From Gemmatimonadota bacterium (lineage in GTDB: Bacteria > Gemmatimonadota > Gemmatimonadetes > Gemmatimonadales > Gemmatimonadaceae): a DNA stretch of 64,000 nucleotides. Position numbers and translations under genes: made by a program. The notes beneath the pieces are model-generated. The model was not told the origin of the DNA. It did not search any database and saw only the letters and a program-made list of their open reading frames with translations. The stretch spans positions 57,836 to 121,835 of the forward strand of contig VHBQ01000002.1 in assembly GCA_016871855.1 (NCBI GenBank), written 5' to 3'. Below, piece by piece: positions 53,875-64,000 of this stretch (position 1 is the first letter of the stretch; every line of letters starts with the position of its first letter).

Positions 53875-54762
53875 TCAGCCTTCGCCCATCTTGAAGCGCG
53901 CGAACCGCACCACCGACGCGCCGGCGCCGGCGTTCGTGATGACCTGACCAATCGTCTTGCTGTCCTCCCGCACCCACGGCTGCTCGGTCAGCACGATCTC
54001 GCCGAAGAACTTGTTGATGCGCCCCTCGACCATCTTCTCGGCGATGTTCTGCGGCTTGCCGCTGGCCATCGCCTGCTCCACGAAGATATCACGCTCGCGC
54101 TTGACGATCGCGGGGTCCACGCCCGCGCGGTCCACCGCCACCGCCACCGCGGGCACGCCGGCGGCCACGTGCTCGGCGATCGTGTTGGCCAGCGCCGTGC
54201 CCGACTCGCCGCTGATCCCCGCCACCTCGACCAGCACGCCGACCTTCCCGTTGAAGTGCAGGTAGAAGCCCACCGCGCCGCCGGCCGGCGCGGCGAAACG
54301 CGCCACCTGCTTCAGGACGACGTTCTCGCCCGTCTTGGCCGAGGCCGCCTTCACCACCTCGCCCACCGTGCGGCCGGCCTCGGCATGCCACGGGGTCGCG
54401 AGGTACGCGCCGTCGGCGCCCACCTTCACCAGGCCGTCCACGCCGGCGTCCTTCGCCACCTGATCGCACATCTGCTTCGCGATCGCGATGAACTCGTCGT
54501 TGCGCCCCACAAAGTCGGTCTCGGAATTGATCTCGATCATCGCCGCCGCCGCGCCGTCCGGCGCGAGCCACGTCACGATCTGCCCTTCCGATGCAGCGCG
54601 GTCGGCGCGCTTCTCGGCCTTGGCGATCCCCTTCTTGCGCAGGATGTCCACGGCCGCGTCCATCGCGCCGCCGGCCTCCTCGAGCGCCTTCTTGCAGTCC
54701 ATCATGCCGGCGCCCGTACGGGCGCGAAGCTCGGCAACGTCCTTCGCGGAAATGGCAGCCAT
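53875..54762 (-). CDS. tsf: Elongation factor Ts
   Basis: [29 protein letters not shown]. Confidence 0.97.
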   Translation of the reverse strand: MAAISAKDVAELRARTGAGMMDCKKALEEAGGAMDAAVDILRKKGIAKAEKRADRAASEGQIVTWLAPDGAAAAMIEINSETDFVGRNDEFIAIAKQMCDQVAKDAGVDGLVKVGADGAYLATPWHAEAGRTVGEVVKAASAKTGENVVLKQVARFAAPAGGAVGFYLHFNGKVGVLVEVAGISGESGTALANTIAEHVAAGVPAVAVAVDRAGVDPAIVKRERDIFVEQAMASGKPQNIAEKMVEGRINKFFGEIVLTEQPWVREDSKTIGQVITNAGAGASVVRFARFKMGEG

Positions 54763-54796
54763 ATGTAGAACCTTCTCGCAATGCGTTCGGTGTGAA

Positions 54797-54826
54797 GACG
54801 CCGCCGGCTCGGCGGCCGGCGGCGTC
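54797..54826. other. rpsB-tsf intergenic hairpin
   Basis: gacgccgccggc tcggcg gccggcggcgtc. Confidence 0.6.
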
Positions 54827-54869
54827 GGGAAATTACGCGCGGCGCGGCGTGCTCACCACGCCGGTGCGA

Positions 54870-55799
<930 letters not shown>

Positions 55800-55911
55800 G
55801 GTGGTGCGTGTGCCTCTGGTGAGTTTAGTCGTCCCGCGGCTTCATCGCCCGGCAGGCCGGCGAACCGGAACCCTGCGCGAGCTCGACCACGGTGTGAGAT
55901 GAACAGCGACT

Positions 55912-55998
55912 GACGGTAGACGGTGGACGGCTGACGGTAGACGGTGGGAGTCACCGGGGTGGCGGAGACTACCGTCTACCGTCCACCGTCTACCGTCC
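55912..55998. repeat. Inverted pair of heptamer arrays (GGTAGAC/GGTGGAC)
   Basis: gacggtagacggtggacgg... (55912) and its reverse complement ...ccgtccaccgtctaccgtc (to 55998). Confidence 0.88.
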
Positions 55999-56008
55999 CG
56001 CGAAGCGC

Positions 56009-56401
56009 TTAGCGCTTCGAGAACTGGAACCGCTTACGCGCCTTCGGACGGCCCGGCTTCTTGCGCTCCACCGCACGGGCGTCGCGCGTCAGGAGGCCGA
56101 GGTCGCGCAGCTTGCGGCGGTGCACCTCGTCCACCTGGACAAGGGCGCGGGCGACCGCGAGACGGAGCGCGCCCGCCTGCCCGGTCACGCCGCCGCCGTC
56201 GATGTTGGCCTGCACGTCAAAGCGGCCGAGCGTATCGGTCGCCGTGAACGGCTGCTGGATGGCGGTCACGAGCACGGGACGCGGGAAGTAGTCGCCGAGC
56301 GTGCGCCCGTTGACGGTCCACTTGCCCGAGCCGGGCTTCAGATAAAGGCGGCACACCGCTTCCTTGCGACGGCCGATGGTATGAATGGTCTGGTCGGCCA
56401 T
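56009..56401 (-). CDS. rpsI: 30S ribosomal protein S9
   Basis: GRRKEAVCRLYLKPGSGKWTVNGR...RKKPGRPKARKRFQFSKR. Confidence 0.97.
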   Translation of the reverse strand: MADQTIHTIGRRKEAVCRLYLKPGSGKWTVNGRTLGDYFPRPVLVTAIQQPFTATDTLGRFDVQANIDGGGVTGQAGALRLAVARALVQVDEVHRRKLRDLGLLTRDARAVERKKPGRPKARKRFQFSKR

Positions 56402-56404
56402 TGC

Positions 56405-56854
56405 TTACTTCGCCTCGAGCGACGGGAAGGTGAGCGGGGTGGGCTGCTGGGCGGTGTGCGGATGCTCCGCCCCGGCGTAGACGCGCAGCTTCGTGCGCAG
56501 CTTGCCGCGCCCCAGCGCGTTCTTCGGCAGCATGCCGTGCACGGCCTTCTCGATGATGCGCTCCGGATGCGTGGCGAGCATCTTCGCGAACGGCGTGTAG
56601 AGCTCGTGGCCCATGTAGCCGGTGTGGCGGAAGTACTGCTTCTGCTCCGCCTTGCGGCCGGTGACCTTCACCTTCGCGGCGTTGATCACGATCACGAAAT
56701 CACCCGTGTCCATGTGCGGCGTGAACACCGGCTTGTGCTTGCCCCGAAGGATCTTGGCCACTTCGGTGGCGAGCCGCCCCAGGACCATCCCGCTGGCGTC
56801 CACGACGTACCAGCGATGTTCGATGTCCTTGGGTGTAGCGCTGTAGGTCTTCAT
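56405..56854 (-). CDS. rplM: 50S ribosomal protein L13
   Basis: [47 protein letters not shown]. Confidence 0.97.
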   Translation of the reverse strand: MKTYSATPKDIEHRWYVVDASGMVLGRLATEVAKILRGKHKPVFTPHMDTGDFVIVINAAKVKVTGRKAEQKQYFRHTGYMGHELYTPFAKMLATHPERIIEKAVHGMLPKNALGRGKLRTKLRVYAGAEHPHTAQQPTPLTFPSLEAK

Positions 56855-56968
56855 GTCTACCAAATGATGCAGCACTTCGACTGCAGTAGGACTTCGCCTC
56901 ACCGGTGCGGAATGCAACCCGGGTCTCGGCCGCCGCAAAGGGCTGTTTTCGGACAGACATGTAAGCTA

Positions 56969-57004
56969 GACAAGGACTTAGCCCCGGTCAAGGGAGTCCT
57001 TGTC
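56969..57004 (-). terminator. Inverted repeat upstream of rplM / downstream of the hypothetical gene
   Basis: gacaaggact ... agtccttgtc; 10-bp perfect stem. Confidence 0.5.
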
Positions 57005-57037
57005 GCTCAGAACCCGTCCGTTGCCTACCGCGGCTAG

Positions 57038-57940
57038 CTACCGCCCGCCCGCCGGACTCGGCGCTGACCATTTCGGCCCCGCCTCGCGCACGCGGTGAAG
57101 GGTCAGGAGCACGTCAGCCCCCGTGCCCAAGTCGGTCCGCCCTGAGTGCGTGAGCAACGGCTGCAGGACGTCCAGCATGCGATCCAGGTAGCGAACGGCG
57201 ACATCCGGGTTATTCAGCGCGAGTCCGACGCGCGTGAGGCACGAGAGCAGATCCACCTCGCCCTCCGCAGCAGTGACACCCATCGCCAGCTGCTCCTTTC
57301 GCGCCGCGGGGCTGCCCACGAAGGTCCGCGCGCGCACCAAAACGGCGCGCGCCGGCGCCGGATCGCTGCGCACAACGTCCAGCGCGTCACCGCAGTCGGT
57401 GGAGAGCTTGTACATCTCGCCGCGACCCGCGGCCGTGCCGGCGGCGCCCGGGTTAATGCGTGCGAGCAGCTGCGCCGAGGCCGTGTCCCCGAGAGAGCGC
57501 CACCCCTCGAGCAGCGCCTTGCCGGTCCACAAGTAGCCAGAGGGCGTGGCGAGTTCAAATGGCGCGTCCGCTCGATAGCGCCGAGAGAGCTGCACCTCCG
57601 CGCCGTTCTCGCGCACCATGCCGCGCTCAAGGAACTGGCGCAAGGCGAGATACGACTCGCGTTCGCCCAACTCGGCGAACTGGCGCATCACCGGCGCGAG
57701 GTCGGAGAGGTACACGAAGCCGTCGCTGCGCGTCATGCGCGAGGGATGCTTGGTTAGGCCGACCACGGTCCCGAAGTAGCGCTCCAGGATGAGCACCCGC
57801 TCCATCGAGGGCTCCAGCGCTCGACGCATGGCGGCCGCTGAGGGCGCGCTGGAGTTCGACGGCTGCGCCGCGGCGCCCGCCGCGACGGTGATGAACGCCG
57901 TGCATCCGGCGAGGGCGAGGCCGAAACGCGCGCGCATCAT
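57038..57940 (-). CDS. Hypothetical secreted protein
   Basis: Signal peptide (FGLALAGCTAFITVAAGAAAQ); no recognised family. Confidence 0.7.
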   Translation of the reverse strand: MMRARFGLALAGCTAFITVAAGAAAQPSNSSAPSAAAMRRALEPSMERVLILERYFGTVVGLTKHPSRMTRSDGFVYLSDLAPVMRQFAELGERESYLALRQFLERGMVRENGAEVQLSRRYRADAPFELATPSGYLWTGKALLEGWRSLGDTASAQLLARINPGAAGTAAGRGEMYKLSTDCGDALDVVRSDPAPARAVLVRARTFVGSPAARKEQLAMGVTAAEGEVDLLSCLTRVGLALNNPDVAVRYLDRMLDVLQPLLTHSGRTDLGTGADVLLTLHRVREAGPKWSAPSPAGGR

Positions 57941-58437
57941 GAAAGCTCCACGAGCACGGCGCCCTTCTCCACCGCCTGTCCCGGCTGCACCAGCACGGCC
58001 TTGACCGTCCCTGCGGTGGTCGCCCGCAATTCGTTTTCCATTTTCATAGCCTCCATGCTAATCACTCCCTGCCCCGCCGTCACCGCGTCACCGACGTCCA
58101 CATGCACGCGGACGATCAGCCCAGGCATCGGCGCCCGCACCGGCAGGGGCCCGGCGTGGACTGCCTGCTCCCCGGTCAGGTCGCGGATGGCGCGCGTCCG
58201 CTCGTCCAGGGCCTCGGCCTCAAATCGCCAGCCGTCCAAGCGGAGGGTGTAGCGGCCCCGTTCCGCGTGCCGAACCGCGACGACGCGATGCACCCGTTCG
58301 CCCATGCGCACCATGTGCACCGGCGTCCCTTCGACGTCGGCCAGATGGACGGGGTACGACGAACCGTTCACGCGGGCGGTCTCGCCGTCCAGTTCGACCT
58401 CAAGCCGCTCCTTCCCGATGTCCACGAAGTACTTCAC
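57937..58437 (-). CDS. Biotin carboxyl carrier-type protein (biotinyl domain)
   Basis: APMPGLIVRVHVDVGDAVTAGQGVISMEAMKMENELRATTAGTVKAVLVQPGQAVEKGAVLVEL; EAMKM biotinylation motif. Confidence 0.92.
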   Translation of the reverse strand: MKYFVDIGKERLEVELDGETARVNGSSYPVHLADVEGTPVHMVRMGERVHRVVAVRHAERGRYTLRLDGWRFEAEALDERTRAIRDLTGEQAVHAGPLPVRAPMPGLIVRVHVDVGDAVTAGQGVISMEAMKMENELRATTAGTVKAVLVQPGQAVEKGAVLVELS

Positions 58438-59669
58438 AGGCCCTCCGGCACCAGTTCGCACACGGTTTCCACGTGGGCGGTCTGGGGAAACATGTCAAAG
58501 CATTCTAGCGACTCCACCCGCCATCCGCGGAGGCGGGCCACGTCGCGGGCCAGCGTGGCGGGGTCGCAACTCACGTACACGACGGCGCGCGGGGTGGGGT
58601 CGCTTTCGGCAAGCGCGGCAGTCACCCTCTCGTGCACCCCGGTCCGCGGGGGATTCAGCAGGACGACGTCCGCCGGCAGGAGCGTGGGCAGCACGTCCTC
58701 CACCCGTGCATGCACGGCGGCGGACGGTGTGGCCAGGCGCGCCGCGCACACCGCGCTCGCATCGGCATCGAGTTCAATGGCGGTGACGACGACGCCCTGC
58801 GCGGCGAGTGATGCGGCCACGTCTCCCGTGCCGGCATAGCCGTCCACGACGGTGCGCGGCGCGTGTCGGCGCACGACGCGTTCGACGTGCGACGCTAGCG
58901 CCGCCGCCACCTCGGCGTTCACCTGCACGAAGGAGGCGCCGGCGTCACGGTGTGCTCGGCGGTCGAGAATCAGCCGGCGCCGCCCTTCGTCGTTCACCCA
59001 CCACGTCGCCGCCACTTCGGTCGCCGCCGCCGCAAACGCCTTGGCTTCGGGCCAGTGCGCCCCGCCCTCGATCACGAGGAGGAGGTCATCGCCCTCGCGT
59101 CGCATCGCCAGGCGCAGCGAGGAAACGTGGGGGAGCAGCGACGCCGCCTGCGCGAGCACGCGCTGCAATCCCGCCACGACGCCGGTCTCGGCGATCAGGC
59201 AATCGTCGAGCGCGAAGATCTCGTCCGGCGCCCCGGCGCGATGCAGCCCCGCGCGCCATCCGTCGGCCGTGCGCCGGGCCGCAAGCGTCAGTTTGCGACG
59301 GTAGCGCCACGGCTCGCCGGCGCGGTGCACCGGCGGCAGGGGCACGTCCCGATGGCCGATGCGTCCCAGCGCGTCGCGCACCACCTGCGCCTTGGCGGCG
59401 CGCTGCGCCTCGAGGGTCAGGTGCTGCAACTGACAGCCCCCGCAACGGTCGCGCAGGTAGTGGGGGCACACCGGCGCCACACGTCCCGGCCCTGCCTGCT
59501 CTACGCGCAACAGCGTGCCGCGTCCGAAGCGTCCCTTCGCCTGCACGCGCGCGCGGACGCGGTCGCCGGGGGCCGTGCGCGGGACGAAGACGACGAGGCC
59601 GTCGTGGCGCGCCACGCCATCACCGCCCGCGGCGATGGACGTGATGTCGAGGAGCATCTCCTCCGGCAC
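58434..59669 (-). CDS. 23S rRNA (uracil-5-)-methyltransferase, RlmD/RumA family
   Basis: TRAM-like N-terminus; Fe-S Cys cluster CPHYLRDRCGGCQLQH; VVLNPPRTGVHERV; YVSCDPATLARD. Confidence 0.93.
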   Translation of the reverse strand: MPEEMLLDITSIAAGGDGVARHDGLVVFVPRTAPGDRVRARVQAKGRFGRGTLLRVEQAGPGRVAPVCPHYLRDRCGGCQLQHLTLEAQRAAKAQVVRDALGRIGHRDVPLPPVHRAGEPWRYRRKLTLAARRTADGWRAGLHRAGAPDEIFALDDCLIAETGVVAGLQRVLAQAASLLPHVSSLRLAMRREGDDLLLVIEGGAHWPEAKAFAAAATEVAATWWVNDEGRRRLILDRRAHRDAGASFVQVNAEVAAALASHVERVVRRHAPRTVVDGYAGTGDVAASLAAQGVVVTAIELDADASAVCAARLATPSAAVHARVEDVLPTLLPADVVLLNPPRTGVHERVTAALAESDPTPRAVVYVSCDPATLARDVARLRGWRVESLECFDMFPQTAHVETVCELVPEGL

Positions 59670-59698
59670 GAATGGCTCAGCGCCGCATCACGCGCCGC

Positions 59699-61224
59699 TC
59701 ACGCGTCGCGCAGCCCTTGCTGCCGCGCGAGACGCGCCCACGGCGAAAGCTCCGGCCGCGACAGCTCGTCGGCCTTGCCGGCCGCGCCTCCTGCCGCGCG
59801 CGGCGAGCGCCGGCGGCGGTCGCGATCAGCGAGCAGGGCCGCGGCGATCGCCGCGGACTCCACCTGATCCCGCGGCACCGGCGCCGCGAGCAGCGAGTCC
59901 AACCGGCGCTCCAGCCACTGGATGTCGATGGCGCCGCGTTGGAACTCGTCATCCTCCATCACGCGCAGGTGGAACTCGCGCGAGGTCTCGATCCCCTGGA
60001 TGGTGAGTTCGTCGAGCGCGCGCCGCATCCGGGCGATCGCCTCGGCGCGCGTCGGCGCCCACACGATGAGCTTGGCGAGCATCGGGTCGTAGAACAGCGT
60101 GACTTCGCTCCCCGTGCCGACCCCGCTGTCCCAGCGTACGCCCGGGCCGCCGGGGAGGCGCAGGTAGTCAATGCGTCCGGTGCTCGGGAGGAAGCCGTTC
60201 GAGGTGTCCTCGCTGGTGATCCGGCACTCGATGGCCCAGCCACGCGGCTCGATCGCCGACGTGAACGGCAGGCGCTCGCCTCGGGCAATCCGCAGCTGCC
60301 ACTGCACCAGGTCGATGCCGGTCACCATTTCGGTCACGGGGTGCTCGACCTGGATGCGCGTGTTCATCTCGAGGAAGTAGAACTGCCCGTTGGGCGCGAG
60401 CAGGAACTCGCAGGTGCCGGCGTTCTGGTAGCCGGCCGCCTTCGCCACGCGCACCGCCGCCGCGCCCATCGCCTTGCGCAGCTCGGCGTTGACCGCCGGG
60501 CTCGGCGCCTCCTCGATCATCTTCTGGTGGCGGCGCTGCACCGAGCACTCGCGCTCGCCGAGCGACACGCAGCGTCTATGCTGGTCGGCGAGCACTTGGA
60601 TCTCGACGTGCCGAGGCCCCTCGATGTACTTCTCCACATAGACGGCGTCGTCGCCGAAGGCGTTCTTCGACTCCCGTCGCGCCGCCTCGAGCGCGCCGGC
60701 CATCGCGGCGGCGTCACGCACGACGCGCATCCCCTTGCCTCCGCCGCCGGCTGCCGCTTTCAGCAACACCGGATAGCCAAAGCGCTCCGCGATCGCCAGC
60801 GCTTCGGCCGCGTCGCGGAGCGGCTCTGTGGTCCCCGGCACCACCGGGACGTCGTGCGCCAAGGCCAGCGTGCGCGCCGCGATCTTCGATCCCATCGCGG
60901 CGATCGCCTCGGCTGGCGGACCGATCCAGATCAGCCCCGCCTCGCGCACCGCGCGCGCGAACCACTCCCGCTCCGAGAGGAAGCCGTAGCCCGGATGGAT
61001 GGCGTCGGCGCCGACTTCGCGGGCCACCGCGATGATCCGGTCTCCGAGCAGGTAACTCTCGCTCGACGGCGGCGGCCCGAGCCGCACCGCCTCGTCCGCC
61101 TCCCGCACGTGCGGCGCGCGCGCATCGGCGTCGGAGTACACGACCACCGACGGGATTCCCAACTCGCGGCAGGCGCGGACGACGCGCAGCGCAATTTCCC
61201 CGCGGTTGGCGATGAGGACCTTTT

Positions 61225-61228
<4 letters not shown>
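59699..61228 (-). CDS. accC: Biotin carboxylase subunit of acetyl/propionyl-CoA carboxylase
   Basis: [65 protein letters not shown]. Confidence 0.96.
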
Positions 61229-62775
<1,547 letters not shown>

Positions 62776-62831
62776 GGACTAGAAACAAACGCCGCGCGGG
62801 GTGGGGGGGAAGGTCGGGGGCTCGATCCTCA

Positions 62832-63000
62832 GTGCAGGGTGAAGGGAGCCGAGTGGGGTGCAGGGTGAAGGGAGCCGAGTGGGGTGCAGGGTGAAGGGAG
62901 CCGAGTGGGGTGCAGGGTGAGGGGAGCAGAGTGGGGTGCAGGGTGAAGGGAGCAGAGTGGGGTGCAGGGTGAAGGGAGCAGAGTGGGGCGCAAGGGGGCG
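62832..63000. repeat. 26-bp tandem array, about 6 copies (GGGTGCA GGGTGAA GGGAGCA GAGTG)
   Basis: gtgcaggg at 62832, 62858, 62884, 62910, 62936, 62962: exact 26-bp period. Confidence 0.93.
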
Positions 63001-63068
63001 GGGTGCAGTGTTTGGTGACGAGTACACGGAGCTGAGTGGGATGCCGGGTCCGCCGCCCCTCCTCCGTG

Positions 63069-63207
63069 CCCTGCACCACACTCCGCTCCCTGTTCCCTGC
63101 ACCCCACTCTGCTCCCTGTTCCCTGCACCCCACTCTGCTCCCTGTTCCCTGCACCCCACTCCGCTCCCTGTTCCCTGCACCCCACTCTGTTCCCTGCTCC
63201 CTGCACC
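63069..63207. repeat. 26-bp tandem array in inverted orientation to 62832-63000
   Basis: Repeated ccctgcaccccactctgctccctgtt, the reverse complement of the left-array unit with small changes. Confidence 0.93.
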
Positions 63208-63219
63208 TCGGCGCGCGAC

Positions 63220-64000
63220 TCAGCGCTCAAACCCCATCCCGTCCATAAGAACTGTCCCCGCCGCCGTCCGGTCGAAGACAAACCGCACGGCGCGCACCTG
63301 CGCGGCGCGGAAGCCGGGCACATCGCGTTCGAGGCGGGCCAACGGGATCGCATAGCGTGTCAGCACCTGATCGTAGTCGCGCGACGACGCGCCGAAGCGA
63401 CGCTCCGGTCGTCCCCACTTGTACAGTCGGATCGTCAGCGGCGGCGGCAGCGGATTGAGTTCGCTCAGCGCGACCGAGGCGGTGCGACCGTCGGCTGTCT
63501 CGAGCTCAACGCGAAAATCGAGAACGACCACGGAGTCGGCATCCCCCTTCTTCCGGCGCGCGGCGCTGTCACCGGCCGGCTCCTTCTTCGTGTCGCCTCC
63601 GCGCTTGGTGGCGCCGGACGCCTGCTTCGCGCTGTCGGAGGCCTGCGCGGAGTCTGGTGGACCGCGACGCAGCCAACCGGGGAGCCATCCCCAGCGTGAG
63701 GGACGCGGCATCGGCCCCACGGCGGGCGCGGTGTCGGCCGCCGCAAGCGGGCGCGGCGTGTCCTTCTCTGCCTGCACCTCGAAGACGAAGGTGCTCTGCG
63801 CGTCGAGCGACAGCGCCTGCGCCACGGAGTCCGTCCACTGCACGACATAGCGCGCGGTCGGCTGCCCCGCCTTGGGCTTCGCCCAGCCGAGGCGCACGAC
63901 GTGATTCTCGTACGGGCCGCCGCCGCGCGAGCGCATCGTCAACCCCAGCTCGCGCCAGGTGGCCAGCCCCTCACCGGCAATGCGCACGCCGCGCGAGGCG
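63220..64000 (-). CDS. Hypothetical protein, partial (N-terminus off the window edge)
   Basis: Open minus-strand frame to the window end with a Lys/Ala/Ser-rich central linker; family not recognised. Confidence 0.6.
   Translation of the reverse strand, partial: ASRGVRIAGEGLATWRELGLTMRSRGGGPYENHVVRLGWAKPKAGQPTARYVVQWTDSVAQALSLDAQSTFVFEVQAEKDTPRPLAAADTAPAVGPMPRPSRWGWLPGWLRRGPPDSAQASDSAKQASGATKRGGDTKKEPAGDSAARRKKGDADSVVVLDFRVELETADGRTASVALSELNPLPPPLTIRLYKWGRPERRFGASSRDYDQVLTRYAIPLARLERDVPGFRAAQVRAVRFVFDRTAAGTVLMDGMGFER

Noticed and set aside
62832-63207. Possible CRISPR array
   Set aside because: Units are contiguous 26-bp direct repeats without unique spacers, and no cas genes are nearby.

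Overview
GC-rich bacterial chromosome segment, consistent with Gemmatimonadota-type gene content, although I cannot confirm taxonomy from sequence alone. It is almost entirely housekeeping genes, with about 60 supported CDSs. Main blocks: a split trp/lexA region; a densely overlapping plus-strand run (truA, transaldolase-like, HtrA-type protease, purB, purC, psd, pssA, purS, purQ, purL, purF); ppdK; a GNAT + class-V aminotransferase fusion; OsmC; DUF350-like; lytic transglycosylase; ComEB-like deaminase; tmRNA; GGDEF; larB; dus; ptsN; MATE; guaA; lysA; proS; hisS; folC; accD; rodA/PBP2/mreDCB; ald; M16 protease; pnp/rpsO; rseP/dxr/cdsA/uppS/frr/pyrH/tsf/rpsB; rpsI/rplM; and an acyl-CoA carboxylase operon with rlmD. 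No phage, transposase, CRISPR array, rRNA or tRNA was recognised. The most unusual signal lies between genes: a set of short tandem arrays, mostly built on a 7-bp period (a 26-bp unit that parses as 7+7+7+5 in one case). They sit just downstream of the stop codons of minus-strand genes, several form long inverted pairs or G-quadruplex-capable strands, one carries five ATGs at exact 7-nt spacing at the guaA start, and one related tract appears to be inserted in frame in rseP. Two copies of a related dispersed palindromic element flank tmRNA and rseP. This may be a lineage-specific 3'-end/intergenic repeat system. Heptanucleotide STRRs of cyanobacteria are the closest precedent I know.
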